DNA from: Candidatus Ozemobacteraceae bacterium
GTDB taxonomy: Bacteria; Muiribacteriota; Ozemobacteria; Ozemobacterales; Ozemobacteraceae
Reading direction: 5' to 3'
Assembly (NCBI GenBank): GCA_035373905.1
Contig: DAOSOK010000033.1
Coordinates: 1-64,000 of the forward strand
Length of the DNA: 64,000 nucleotides
This document shows, one piece after another, positions 8,910 to 17,665 of this stretch. The notes beneath the pieces were generated by a model that did not search any database, was not told where the DNA came from, and was given only the letters and a program-made list of their open reading frames with translations. The stretch's first letter is position 1. Every line of letters starts with the position of its first letter. The translations under genes were made by a program, and so were the position numbers.

Positions 8910-11243
8910 ATGTCCGAAGCACAGAATCCCTCGAAAGAGCGACACTCCTGGCGATTTTTTCGCTCCGGCGGCGTGGATCAGGTCTGTCTCGACTCGGGAG
9001 CCGATCTCGAGGCTCTGCGTGAGCTCGATCCTAAGCTGTGGATGGCCCTGAGCTGCCCGGTTCAGGGACTCGAACTGGACGCCGCGACCCTCGCCCTGAT
9101 CGATTCTGATAAGGATGGGCGAGTTCGCGTGCCGGAAGTTCTGTCCGCGGTCGAATGGGTCTGCAGCCGGCTGAAAAATCCCGAGGATCTTCTGAAACGC
9201 TCGGAAACCCTGGCTCTGGCCTCGATCAACGACGCCGATGACGAAGGAAAACGGCTCGTCGCTTCGGCCCGCCGCATTCTGGCCGGGCTCGGCAAGCCGG
9301 ATGCAGACACGATCGCCGTGACCGACGTGGCCGATGCCTCGAAAAAGTTTGCGGCGACGCGTTTCAACGGCGACGGCATCGTTCCTCCAGCCGCCGCCGG
9401 AGACGAGGCTGGGCGCAAGTTGATCGAGGAAATCATCTCCTGCGTCGGCGGTGTCGATGACCGAAGCGGTGTTCCCGGGGTGGACGAGGCGCGACTCGGC
9501 GTTTTCGTCGAGGCTTGCAGGGCATACGACGCCTGGTGGCGGGCGGGGGAAGCGGATCCGGCGATTCTTCCCTACCGGGGAGATACCGTTGCCGCGTATG
9601 CCGCGTTTTCCGCCGTCAGAGCGAAGATAGATGACTTTTTCACGCGCTGCCGGCTGGCGGCGTTCGACGCTCGTTCGACGGGACCCCTCAACCGGTCTGA
9701 AAAGGACTACGAGCAGATGGCGGTCAGGATGTTGTCTTCGGGAAGCCCCGAACTTGCCGATCTGCCGCTGGCCCGGATCGAAGCCGGATGGGCGCTTCCG
9801 CTGAACGATGCGGTCAACCCGGCCTGGACGAAGGCGATCGAAACCTTCAACCGGCTCGTCGTCCTGCCGCGACTTGGGGAAAAGACCGCCCTGACCTCGG
9901 CCGAATGGGACAAGATCGTCGCCACCTTCTCGGCACACGAAACATGGCTCGCCGGCAAGACCGGCACCTGCGTCGAGCGGCTCGGCCTGCCGCGCGTCCG
10001 GGCGATTCTGGGGGTCTCGCTCGACCGGAACGTTCGCGAACTGATCGCCCAGGACAAAGCCCTCGCTTCGGAGGCGGCCGCGATCGACTCGGTCGAACGG
10101 CTGGTGCGGCTGCACCGCGATTTATATACGCTTCTGAATAATATGGTGTCGTTCCGCGATTTCTACGATCGCAAGCGAGGCGCCGTTTTCCAGAACGGCA
10201 CGCTGTATCTTGACGGGCGCAGTTGCGATCTCTGCATGCGCGTCGACGATGTGAGCAAACATGCGGCCATGGCGGCGTTGAGCCAGACCTACCTCGCCTA
10301 CTGCGACTGCGTGCGCTCGGGAAGCAGTGAGAAAATGTCGATCGTCGCCGCCTTCACGGCCGGCGATGCGGAACTGCTCGCCGTCGGCAGACATGGCATT
10401 TTCGTCGATCGGCGCGGCCGCGACTGGGATGCGGTCGTGGTCAAGCTGGTCGAACACCCGATCAGCATCGGCGAGGCGTTCTGGACGCCCTATCGCCGGA
10501 TCGGCCGGATGATCACGGAACAGGTGGAGAAGTTCGCAGGCGCCGGTGACAAGGCGATGCAGGAAAAACTTGCGGGTGGTATCGCAGGCGCCGCGGAAAA
10601 GGCCCAGGCGGCGGCCGCTCCCGCAGCCGGAGGCCCCCCGGCCGCCTCGCCGGCGTTCGACGTCGGCCGGTTCGCAGGTATATTCGCCGCTATAGGATTG
10701 GCGATCGGCGCGATCGGGACGGCCATAGCGAGCGTCGTCACCGGGTTCCTCGCCCTCTCCTGGTGGCAGATGCCGCTGGCGGTTTTCGGGCTGATCCTAC
10801 TCGTCTCGGGGCCCTCGATGATCATGGCGGCCATCCGGCTCAGGAACCGCAACATCGGCCCGATCCTCGACGCGAACGGCTGGGCGGTCAACTCCCGGCT
10901 GCTGATGAGCATCGCCTTCGGCGGTTCCCTGACGAAAACCGCCGAGCTCCCGGCCGGCGCCACGCGAAGCCTGGAAGACCCCTTCGCCGACGCGGAAAAC
11001 CCCTGGCCGCGTCGCGTCATCTGGCTCCTCGTTTTTGCCATCCTTGCCGTCGCGGGGTATCGTCTGCATGCGATGAAACGATGGAAGAAACACCCCGGAA
11101 AGGCGCCTGCGGCCTGCTCTGTGCCGGCCCCAAAACCGGGACTCCCAGCCCCGGTTCCGTCCGCGCCTGCGGCCGCTCCGGCTCCCGTTGCGGCGCCTGA
11201 AGCCGCGGCCGAGGCGTCGCAAGCTTCCGAAACACCAAAATAA
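8910..11243 (+). CDS. Large EF-hand membrane protein, unknown function
   Basis: A 777-residue protein starting at ATG 8910 (AGAGGAG upstream). Residues 65-76 form a textbook EF-hand calcium loop, DSDKDGRVRVPE. A second partial loop, FNGDGIVP, lies near residue 150. The middle (150-550) is largely alpha-helical and soluble. After an Ala/Pro linker come two strong TM segments (about 590-620 and 625-650) and a third near 705-725, ending in a Pro/Ala-rich tail. The N-terminal bulk is probably cytoplasmic, since no signal peptide is present. I do not recognise a characterised family. Two TA-rich codon islands occur (10122-10145 and 10678-10700). The promoter region upstream (8866-8889) is also TA-rich. 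Confidence 0.7.
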   Translation: MSEAQNPSKERHSWRFFRSGGVDQVCLDSGADLEALRELDPKLWMALSCPVQGLELDAATLALIDSDKDGRVRVPEVLSAVEWVCSRLKNPEDLLKRSETLALASINDADDEGKRLVASARRILAGLGKPDADTIAVTDVADASKKFAATRFNGDGIVPPAAAGDEAGRKLIEEIISCVGGVDDRSGVPGVDEARLGVFVEACRAYDAWWRAGEADPAILPYRGDTVAAYAAFSAVRAKIDDFFTRCRLAAFDARSTGPLNRSEKDYEQMAVRMLSSGSPELADLPLARIEAGWALPLNDAVNPAWTKAIETFNRLVVLPRLGEKTALTSAEWDKIVATFSAHETWLAGKTGTCVERLGLPRVRAILGVSLDRNVRELIAQDKALASEAAAIDSVERLVRLHRDLYTLLNNMVSFRDFYDRKRGAVFQNGTLYLDGRSCDLCMRVDDVSKHAAMAALSQTYLAYCDCVRSGSSEKMSIVAAFTAGDAELLAVGRHGIFVDRRGRDWDAVVVKLVEHPISIGEAFWTPYRRIGRMITEQVEKFAGAGDKAMQEKLAGGIAGAAEKAQAAAAPAAGGPPAASPAFDVGRFAGIFAAIGLAIGAIGTAIASVVTGFLALSWWQMPLAVFGLILLVSGPSMIMAAIRLRNRNIGPILDANGWAVNSRLLMSIAFGGSLTKTAELPAGATRSLEDPFADAENPWPRRVIWLLVFAILAVAGYRLHAMKRWKKHPGKAPAACSVPAPKPGLPAPVPSAPAAAPAPVAAPEAAAEASQASETPK

Positions 11244-11257
11244 GGCGACGCATTTTT

Positions 11258-11289
11258 CCAGCCGCCGCCAGCATGCCGGCGGCGGCTGG
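11258..11289 (+). terminator. Strong GC hairpin after the EF-hand gene
   Basis: Twelve perfect base pairs (CCAGCCGCCGCC with GGCGGCGGCTGG) around an 8-base loop, starting 14 bases after the stop codon. There is no T-run downstream, so it may act with Rho or protect the mRNA end. The rest of 11290-11448 shows nothing further. Confidence 0.5.
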
Positions 11290-11448
11290 CGGTTCTCTGG
11301 AGTCATGCGGAAAGAAAAACGTCCGTTCGCCCCGGACCTGCCGAAGGGCAAAGGCCTCTCCTGCTTCGAAAGGCATGGGATGAACGGGAAGGCAAAACCG
11401 GTTTTGTCATGCAGGAGACAAGGAGGCTGTCATGGCCCTCGGTCCTGG

Positions 11449-12888
11449 TCAAGACGGCTTCCAGCGTTTGAAAAAGGAATAGTTCGGCTTGACGTCCGTT
11501 CGCAGTTGCCAGATCGAGCATTCATGAGGCTCGAGCGGACAAGGGACCATGCCGGCGTTCGAGACGGCACGGCGCTTCGTGAATACCTCCTCGAGCACCA
11601 GTTCGGAAAACAGCCAGCCCCACGGAATCGTCAGGGTGACGGTGCGGGCTTCGGAGGCGAGATTCCACGCAACGACGGTCAGCCGGTCGGGGGCGGCGGG
11701 GTCGGCGCGGAAAAACGCGGTCAGGTCTGGAACGCCATCGACACAGAGCGGTTCCCAGAGCCCTCGCTGGAGTTCAGGGGAAGTGGCTCGAAGCCTGGCA
11801 AGCTGGCGCATCTCCTGCGTGAACGGAGCGGCCATGGCGGCTTCCTGCCTCTCCCAGGGGATCGTGGCGCGGTTCTGGGGGTCGCGCCCCCCCTTGAGGC
11901 CGAACTCTTCGCCGTAATACACCAGGGGAATTCCCGGAAGCGTGAACTGGAGCCTGAGCGCCGCGCGGTGAAACGCCGGGTCCGCGGCGAATTCGGTGTG
12001 GGCGCGCGGAATGTCGTGAGACGAAAGCATCTGGAACTGGTGAAACGCGCCCGTGCCGTATGCGAGGCGAAGATTGTGCTGGAACTGGGCCGGCGTGATG
12101 CTTCGGTGATACAGGGCCTTGACGGTGTTCGTGAAAAAATAGCTCTGCGTCGCGTCGAGCGCTTTCAGCCACGGGACCGAATAATTCGCGACCTCGCCGA
12201 TGACCGCCGCCTCGGGAAAACGCGATTTGAGCGTGTACGAGATGAGCGCGCACGTCTGGAGGCTGAGGTCGTTGGCGCAGTCGAGCCGCACGCCGTCGAA
12301 CCCCTTGCGAAGCCAGAAGGAGAGAACGCTGTCGTCGCCGGTGATCAGCTCCTGAACCAGGCGACGGTCGTTGAGTTGAAGCTCCGGAAGGCCGGCGTGG
12401 CCCCACCAGCAGAGATACGTGCCGTCGCCATTGAACCGGAAGTATCCTCGCTCCGGCGCTTGGGCATCCGCTTCTGCCCTGACGAACCACGGATGCTTCT
12501 TCGAGACGTGATTCAGGGCGACATCGAAGATGATCTTCATCCCGCGGGCGTGGACAGCCGCTGTCAGTTCTTCGAGGTCTTTCCAGTCTCCGAGCAGCGG
12601 GTCTATTGATTTATAATCAGTCGTATCGTATCTGTGGTAGGACGGCGCCGCGTTGATCGGCGTAAGCAGGATCGCGTTCGCGCCCAGTTCCCTGATGTGA
12701 TCGAGTTTTTCCGTGATTCCCCGGAGGTTGCCGCCGAAGAATTCCTGGCTGCCCGCCTTGCTCGATGCCGGTTTCGCATCCCACTTCAGCAGCGTGTGCG
12801 GAGATTCGCCGGAAGACTCCGCGCGCCGGAATCTGTCCGGCACGATCTGGTAAAACACCGCCCCGCTCAGCCACGCCGGCACGCTCAT
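11449..12888 (-). CDS. GH13 alpha-glucosidase/neopullulanase-like enzyme
   Basis: Cytoplasmic glycoside hydrolase family 13 enzyme (479 residues, no signal peptide), likely acting on maltodextrins. The barrel motifs are visible in order: region I FDVALNHV, region II GVRLDCAND with the nucleophile aspartate, region III VIGEVANY with the acid/base glutamate, and region IV LSSHDIPR with the transition-state aspartate. The N-terminus (WLSGAVFYQIVPDRF) begins directly with the barrel, so the extra N-terminal domain of classical neopullulanases is absent. It stands alone, about 18 kb from the trehalose genes. A TA-rich island covers DTTDYKSID (12602-12632). Confidence 0.88.
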   Translation of the reverse strand: MSVPAWLSGAVFYQIVPDRFRRAESSGESPHTLLKWDAKPASSKAGSQEFFGGNLRGITEKLDHIRELGANAILLTPINAAPSYHRYDTTDYKSIDPLLGDWKDLEELTAAVHARGMKIIFDVALNHVSKKHPWFVRAEADAQAPERGYFRFNGDGTYLCWWGHAGLPELQLNDRRLVQELITGDDSVLSFWLRKGFDGVRLDCANDLSLQTCALISYTLKSRFPEAAVIGEVANYSVPWLKALDATQSYFFTNTVKALYHRSITPAQFQHNLRLAYGTGAFHQFQMLSSHDIPRAHTEFAADPAFHRAALRLQFTLPGIPLVYYGEEFGLKGGRDPQNRATIPWERQEAAMAAPFTQEMRQLARLRATSPELQRGLWEPLCVDGVPDLTAFFRADPAAPDRLTVVAWNLASEARTVTLTIPWGWLFSELVLEEVFTKRRAVSNAGMVPCPLEPHECSIWQLRTDVKPNYSFFKRWKPS

Positions 12889-12923
12889 CGTTCATGCCTC
12901 CGTTTCAGGTTTCGCAACCGCTA

Positions 12924-13011
12924 TCACAGAGAGCACATAGAACACGGAGAATCCACGAAGGAATTCAAAAAAATCTCTGCGAAATCTCTGTGGCCATGGT
13001 GTTCTCTGTGA
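12924..13011. repeat. ACAGAGA-type intergenic repeat, copy 1
   Basis: An 88-bp element bounded by the inverted ends TCACAGAGA and TCTCTGTGA, with internal CACGGAGA and TCTCTGTG units. It closely resembles the element at 17550-17652 (shared AACACGGAGAA, CCAC and TCTCTGTG blocks). The left flank toward 12889 has no gene. Confidence 0.8.
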
Positions 13012-13091
13012 TTTACGTTCGATCTTGTCGGGCACGAGCGAAAACCCCTGCCCTTGGCCTGCGAGTATAGGCAGAAGCGGGCGCAAAAAGC

Positions 13092-13109
13092 AAAAAGCCG
13101 TTCAGCGGC
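13092..13109 (-). terminator. Weak terminator at the end of the methylaspartate operon
   Basis: On the minus strand, GCCG-CTGAA-CGGC overlaps the fumarase-like stop codon and is followed by TTTTTGCTTTTTG. The stem is only four pairs, but the U-tract is the best in the region. Confidence 0.4.
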
Positions 13110-14700
13110 AGCGGACGGCGTCGTAGAAGGAGGAGCCTTTGTCGTCGACGAGCAGGAAGGCGGGCATGTCGCGAACGACGATCTCGAACATGGCCTCCAT
13201 ACCCAGATCCTCGAATGCGACGACGCGGCTGCTGACGATATGTTCCTTTGCGATCAGGGCCGCGGCGCCGCCGATCGTGCCGAGATAGAAGCCCCCGTGC
13301 GTGCGACAGGCGGCCGTGACCTCGGCGGAGCGATTGCCCTTCGCGAGCATCACGAGCGATGCGCCGCGCGACATGAACGCCTCGACGTACGAGTCCATGC
13401 GCTGGGCCGTCGTCGGGCCGAAACTGCCGATGACATGACCGCCCGGCGTCTTCGCGGGACCCGCATAATAGACGGGACAATTCATGAAAAGTTCGGGGAG
13501 AGGTTCGCCGTCGTCGAGCATCCGCTTGAGCCGGGCGTGAGCGATATCGCGGGCCACGACCAGCGGTCCCGACAGCAGGACGAGACTGCCGACCCGCAGG
13601 GTGCCGAGTTGCGCCCGGATCTCGGTCATCGGCCGGGTGAGATCGACGGCCGTCGGAGCGGTACCCGCGACTCTCTGGATCTTCGGCAGAAGACGCGCCG
13701 GGTTTCGGTCGAGATCTTCGAGAAAAACGCCGGCCGGGCTGATGCGGCCCAGAATGTTGCGATCGGCGCTACACGAAACGCCGACCGAGACCGGACAGGA
13801 GCCGGCGTGCCGGGCGAGCCTGATCACGCGCGCTTCGAGGGCCAGCCACTTCCCTCCGAACTGGGCGCCCAGGCCGGAAGCCCGGGCAATCGCCATGACG
13901 CGGTCTTCCCATTGCCGGTCGCGGAAGGGGATCCCATCCGCGGATCCCGCCGGGGGAAGATGGTCGAGGGCTCCGGCGGAAGCCAGTTTCAACATTTTGA
14001 GATTGAACTCGGGGGAGGTGCCGCCGATCACGGCCACCAGACGGTAGGGTGGGCACGCGGCCACGCCCAGGGCTTCGATCTTCTCGCGCAGGAACGCCTC
14101 GAGCTTCTCTTCGTTCAGCAGCGCCTTCGACTCTTGGAACAGCCCCGTCTTGTTGGCCGAACCGCCGCCCTTCGCCATGAATAGGAACTGATACTCGATC
14201 CCCGAGGCCCATCCGATGTCGATCTGCGGCGGAAGGTTCGTCCGGGTGTTCACCTCCTCGAACATCGACAACGGCGCGATCTGGGAATACCGGAGCGCCG
14301 ACCGCCGATAGGCGTCCGCGACGCCCGCCGTCAGGGCTTCGGCGTCGTCGCCGTCGACGATAACGTCGCCGCCCCGTTTCGCGATGATCGTCGCCGTGCC
14401 GGTGTCCTGGCAGAGAGGAAGCTCGCCCTCGGCCGAGATCACGGCGTTCCGTATCAGGGCCGCCGCGACGTATCGGTCGTTCTCGGATGCCTCGGGATCG
14501 TCGAGAATCGCCGCGAGCATGTCCAGGTGGCGGGAGCGAAGATAAAAGGAGACGTCGTGAAATGCCTCGGCGGAGAGCGTCTGTAACGCCTCCGCCGAAA
14601 CGACCAGTCGTTCGCGACCTCCCCATGTTTCGCTGCGGACGGCGTCTGACGGCACCGGGAGTTTTCGCATCCGCGTGTCTTTCGCGATCAGCTTGGGCAT
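13102..14700 (-). CDS. Class I fumarase homologue, probable mesaconase
   Basis: Oxygen-sensitive [4Fe-4S] hydro-lyase of the class I fumarase family with the alpha and beta parts fused, as in FumA/FumB (532 residues). Candidate cluster cysteines are in LCQDTGT, VSCSADR and MNCPVYYAGP. The signature GGGSANKT and the C-terminal GSFGPTTAQRMDSY are present. Fumarases of this class also hydrate mesaconate, and E. coli O157:H7 FumD, encoded beside a methylaspartate pathway, is a known mesaconase/fumarase. Its place at the end of the glutamate mutase cluster therefore suggests mesaconate to citramalate hydration; fumarase activity is the alternative. AGGAGAT supports ATG 14700 over an upstream in-frame ATG at 14721. 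Confidence 0.88.
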   Translation of the reverse strand: MPKLIAKDTRMRKLPVPSDAVRSETWGGRERLVVSAEALQTLSAEAFHDVSFYLRSRHLDMLAAILDDPEASENDRYVAAALIRNAVISAEGELPLCQDTGTATIIAKRGGDVIVDGDDAEALTAGVADAYRRSALRYSQIAPLSMFEEVNTRTNLPPQIDIGWASGIEYQFLFMAKGGGSANKTGLFQESKALLNEEKLEAFLREKIEALGVAACPPYRLVAVIGGTSPEFNLKMLKLASAGALDHLPPAGSADGIPFRDRQWEDRVMAIARASGLGAQFGGKWLALEARVIRLARHAGSCPVSVGVSCSADRNILGRISPAGVFLEDLDRNPARLLPKIQRVAGTAPTAVDLTRPMTEIRAQLGTLRVGSLVLLSGPLVVARDIAHARLKRMLDDGEPLPELFMNCPVYYAGPAKTPGGHVIGSFGPTTAQRMDSYVEAFMSRGASLVMLAKGNRSAEVTAACRTHGGFYLGTIGGAAALIAKEHIVSSRVVAFEDLGMEAMFEIVVRDMPAFLLVDDKGSSFYDAVRCR

Positions 14701-14779
14701 AAGAGATCTCCTCATGTTCAAAAAATACCGTTCGTTATGAACGCCGGCAGAGCCGTTCCGGGAGCGTCGCGATGCGCCC

Positions 14780-15784
14780 CTACTCGTTGTGGTCGGGGCC
14801 CGCCGGGGCGGGGGGGAGGGTGGGGGCCTTCGGGTCGGAGGACTCGTCGCCGAAATAGCTCAATTCCTCGATGCCCGCAATCTCGCGGCGGCCGACGATG
14901 CCGATCAACATCCAGTCCTTGCTCAGAGGATTATATTTGTACTCGTGTACGAGTCTGAAATTGTCGATCTGCCCGGTCGATTTCACGTGCGTTCGCGTTC
15001 CGGTGCAGAACAGGTCTGTCCTGCCTATTCTGATGCGATTCTCACCGACCTGGGAAACGGGAACGTCGCTTGCGATGACTTCCAGAACCTTCTGCTCGAG
15101 TTCGCAGATATCGACCGTCGGCTTCTCGGAAAACTTGATGACGAAGCCGTGCTTCACGTCCGAGTGCAGGACCGGACGCCGGTAGTTGTAGTCCCGCTCC
15201 ATGATCGAGGTCGTGATGTCCTCGGCCGAATGGGCCATGAGGCGGAACTTGAGGGTTCGGTCGACCACCGACTTGATCGCCGCCGGAAACGGCCCGAATA
15301 CCGACGGCCGCGCAATGATCACCTCTTCGCCGATCCCGAAGATGATATGTGCGTTCAGGTTGAGCGCATCGTAGATCAGGTCGAAATGCTCGACCACGAC
15401 GCGGCGGCCATACGCCAGCGCCTCGCGGATCGCCTCGGCGATCTCGAAGGTCTGGTGGAACGCGAGCTCATACCGGATGTCGAGATGGTACGTGTGGGGC
15501 GCGAAGAAGTTGTCGGGCGCGAAGTCGTAGATCGGCGTGGGACGCAGGTTGACGCCCTCGTCGTCGTTCGTCAGCTCCAGGCCCGGGAAAAGGCCGCGGA
15601 TCAGCGTCGATTTTCCCGAGCCTTCGGAGCCGATGATGCCCACCAGCAGGTCCGAGGGAAACAGATACCGCTGGCCCAGTTCGGCGCCGAGCATGTAGAG
15701 CCGCTGGCGGCCGCGAGGCGCATAGTAGGTCGAATAGATCAGCGTCTCGAACGTGTGGGTGTTGAAGGTGAACGGAATGCTCAT
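14780..15784 (-). CDS. P-loop ATPase/nucleoside-kinase-like protein of the methylaspartate cluster
   Basis: 334-residue protein with a Walker A motif near residue 50 (IGSEGSGKST) in an uridine-kinase-like context, followed by DDEGVNLRP, an acidic stretch, and VVVEHFDLIYDALNLNAHIIFGIGEEV, which looks like a switch or lid region. The C-terminus is a proline-rich tail. Genes of this sort accompany AtuA and DUF4387 in methylaspartate clusters, but I know of no proven reaction. It starts at ATG 15784 and shares four bases with the DUF4387 stop, so it is translationally coupled. A fumarase-like gene upstream of it on the strand is not involved in this overlap. Roles could be kinase, CoA-related activation or chaperone; none is established. 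Confidence 0.6.
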   Translation of the reverse strand: MSIPFTFNTHTFETLIYSTYYAPRGRQRLYMLGAELGQRYLFPSDLLVGIIGSEGSGKSTLIRGLFPGLELTNDDEGVNLRPTPIYDFAPDNFFAPHTYHLDIRYELAFHQTFEIAEAIREALAYGRRVVVEHFDLIYDALNLNAHIIFGIGEEVIIARPSVFGPFPAAIKSVVDRTLKFRLMAHSAEDITTSIMERDYNYRRPVLHSDVKHGFVIKFSEKPTVDICELEQKVLEVIASDVPVSQVGENRIRIGRTDLFCTGTRTHVKSTGQIDNFRLVHEYKYNPLSKDWMLIGIVGRREIAGIEELSYFGDESSDPKAPTLPPAPAGPDHNE

Positions 15785-16143
15785 GCGTCGAATTCGATCC
15801 CCAGCAGGGGCGCGTGCTGCTGCGCCCCGTAGATGTCGGTCTCGCCCGGATCGCCTGAGGCGATCCAGCGCTTGATCGTGATCTTCACCGCATGCGCCGG
15901 CTCGAACCAGATGATGCAGAGGATGTCCGACTCGGGAATCTTGTACAGCTTTGAGATCAGCGCAGGGTTCACGACGGCCTTCGCCTTGCACATGTCGTAT
16001 TCGTCGCGGGAGCGGAAGATGATGTCGAGGGTCAGTTCGTAGGGACCCGAGTTCTTCGACCGGATGACCCGGGCGACGTCGGTGATGCGATACCTCTTCG
16101 CCGTGCCGGCGGCCTGCAGCCGCTTTTTCGTCGTCTTGCTCAT
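15781..16143 (-). CDS. DUF4387 family protein
   Basis: A 120-residue protein matching DUF4387: RVIRSKNSGPYELTLDIIFRSRDEYDMCKA and a C-terminal EPAHAVKITIKR. It is coupled on both sides by ATGA overlaps, with AtuA upstream and the P-loop gene downstream. Its constant pairing with AtuA (DUF1446), including as a fused domain in some proteins, suggests they form a complex. The biochemical role is unknown; given the cluster, a part in processing a methylaspartate-pathway intermediate is the natural inference. Confidence 0.8.
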   Translation of the reverse strand: MSKTTKKRLQAAGTAKRYRITDVARVIRSKNSGPYELTLDIIFRSRDEYDMCKAKAVVNPALISKLYKIPESDILCIIWFEPAHAVKITIKRWIASGDPGETDIYGAQQHAPLLGIEFDA

Positions 16144-17516
16144 TGTCGCACCTCGCCGTTCATATATGATTCGATATAGATCGGGAACATGCACGGATCG
16201 TCGACCTCGATCAGGTGATACAGCGAGAAAGTGTAGGCCGCGCCCATCGGAACGTCGGATGGGGAGAAGGGGAAAGCGAGATTGCCCGCCGTCGCGATGC
16301 GCCCTTCGTATCCGTAATGGAGCAGCGTCGAGCGGGTCACCGAACACAGCGTGTCGGCCGCCTCCTGGGTAGCGCACAGCGCCTCGATGATGATGCACAG
16401 TTCGTGGGAAACGGCGTCCGCGAGCGGCTCCATCGCGCCCATGACGCCGTTCTTGCCGTAGACGTGGAACAGAAGCCGGTCGTTCGGAGACGGGTTTTTC
16501 ATCATGCTCCGCACCTGGGCCTCGACCTGCGGCAGAATCTCGTCGATCTTCGAGATCATGATCGGGTCGCGGGTTCCGGCGATGCTGACGGTGCGGTAGC
16601 CGATCTTCCGGACGCCCTCCAGTTTCAGAAAATAGCCTTTCGTCTTCTCGTAGCGGCTGCCCTTCACCTCGACGCGGCCGCCCGGCAGTTCGGTGAACGA
16701 GGTGGCGGTCAGATCGATGGCGCCGCCCGGGCCGGGAAGATGATACGGATCCGACTTTTCGTAAAGGGTGTGGGCGGCGGCGGACATCGGCGTGAAGACC
16801 CGCTTGTCGCTGAGCGGTTCGAGGATGAACGAGTCGTCGGTCAGCGTGCCGAGCACGCAGTCGGCGCCCGAACCCGGCGTAGCGGCGATCGCCCCGCATT
16901 CGAGAATCTTCCCCATGTGCATCGCCAGGCCCTTGTCGAATCCCTGTGTGATCGGCACGGCGGCGAAACAGGCCGGATCGTAGCAGCGGCCGGCCAGGAC
17001 GACCTGGGCGCCCATCTCGAGGGCCTTGACGATCGGCTCGCAGCCCATCTGCGCGACGATGTGCACCGACTCCTCGACGTCCTTCGCGGTTGCCTCGGGA
17101 ACGAACGAGAGCGGCTTGACGCGGCCCTGCGACAGGGCTTCGAGGACCGTCTTCTTCTCGATGTCAGCCGGGATGACGGCCAGCCTGAAGGTAAGGCCGT
17201 TCTCCTGCGCGATCTCGCGGATGATCTCGTGGCACCAGTCGAGGTGCGGCTTCGCGCCCGATCCGCCTGCCGATCCGATCACGACCGGGATGTTCTCGGC
17301 GACGCCCGCCGTGATCATGTACGTCAGGTCGCGCTTCACGAACGCGCGATTGGTGAAAGACTTGCCCGCACCCAGATAGTAGGGGCCGGGATCGGTCGAG
17401 CCGGCGTCGACTCCGATCAGATGCGGTTTGCGCGCCATTCCCCGTTTGAACGAGGCTTCGGGAAACCCGTAGCCCAGAATCGCCGTGGGCGACAACACCC
17501 TGAATTCCCTGCTCAT
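16140..17516 (-). CDS. AtuA family protein (DUF1446)
   Basis: 458-residue member of the AtuA/DUF1446 family, named from the acyclic terpene utilisation cluster of Pseudomonas, where its reaction is not settled. Family features visible are LSPTAILGYGFPEASF at the start, GVDAGSTDPGPYYLGAG around residue 37, and IGSAGGSGA near 82. It overlaps DUF4387 by four bases and follows mal after a gap that holds a repeat element. In glutamate-mutase clusters AtuA and DUF4387 commonly occur together, so they may form a hydratase- or lyase-like enzyme working on mesaconate or citramalate. This competes with the fumarase homologue as the mesaconase candidate. Confidence 0.85.
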   Translation of the reverse strand: MSREFRVLSPTAILGYGFPEASFKRGMARKPHLIGVDAGSTDPGPYYLGAGKSFTNRAFVKRDLTYMITAGVAENIPVVIGSAGGSGAKPHLDWCHEIIREIAQENGLTFRLAVIPADIEKKTVLEALSQGRVKPLSFVPEATAKDVEESVHIVAQMGCEPIVKALEMGAQVVLAGRCYDPACFAAVPITQGFDKGLAMHMGKILECGAIAATPGSGADCVLGTLTDDSFILEPLSDKRVFTPMSAAAHTLYEKSDPYHLPGPGGAIDLTATSFTELPGGRVEVKGSRYEKTKGYFLKLEGVRKIGYRTVSIAGTRDPIMISKIDEILPQVEAQVRSMMKNPSPNDRLLFHVYGKNGVMGAMEPLADAVSHELCIIIEALCATQEAADTLCSVTRSTLLHYGYEGRIATAGNLAFPFSPSDVPMGAAYTFSLYHLIEVDDPCMFPIYIESYMNGEVRQ

Positions 17517-17549
17517 ATCTTCATCATTCCCTTCCTGAGACGACCTGAA

Positions 17550-17652
17550 TCACAAAGGACACGAAGAACACGGAGAAACCACAGCAAAAATACCACGGGA
17601 AGGATCTCTGAAAATTCTCTGTGAAAGCTCTGTGTTCATTGTATTCTCTGTG
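17550..17652. repeat. ACAGAGA-type intergenic repeat, copy 2
   Basis: About 103 bp in the AtuA-mal gap. The left end TCACAAAGGACACGAAGAAC and the right end TTCTCTGTGC are imperfectly inverted, and it shares blocks with copy 1 at 12924-13011. It lies inside an operon, so it does not stop transcription completely if the operon is read through; it could shape differential expression. Confidence 0.75.
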
Positions 17653-17665
17653 CTGAAACGGTTTG

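Noticed and set aside
12924..17652. ACAGAGA repeats as a CRISPR array
   Set aside because: Only two diverged copies 4.6 kb apart; no regular spacers or cas genes.
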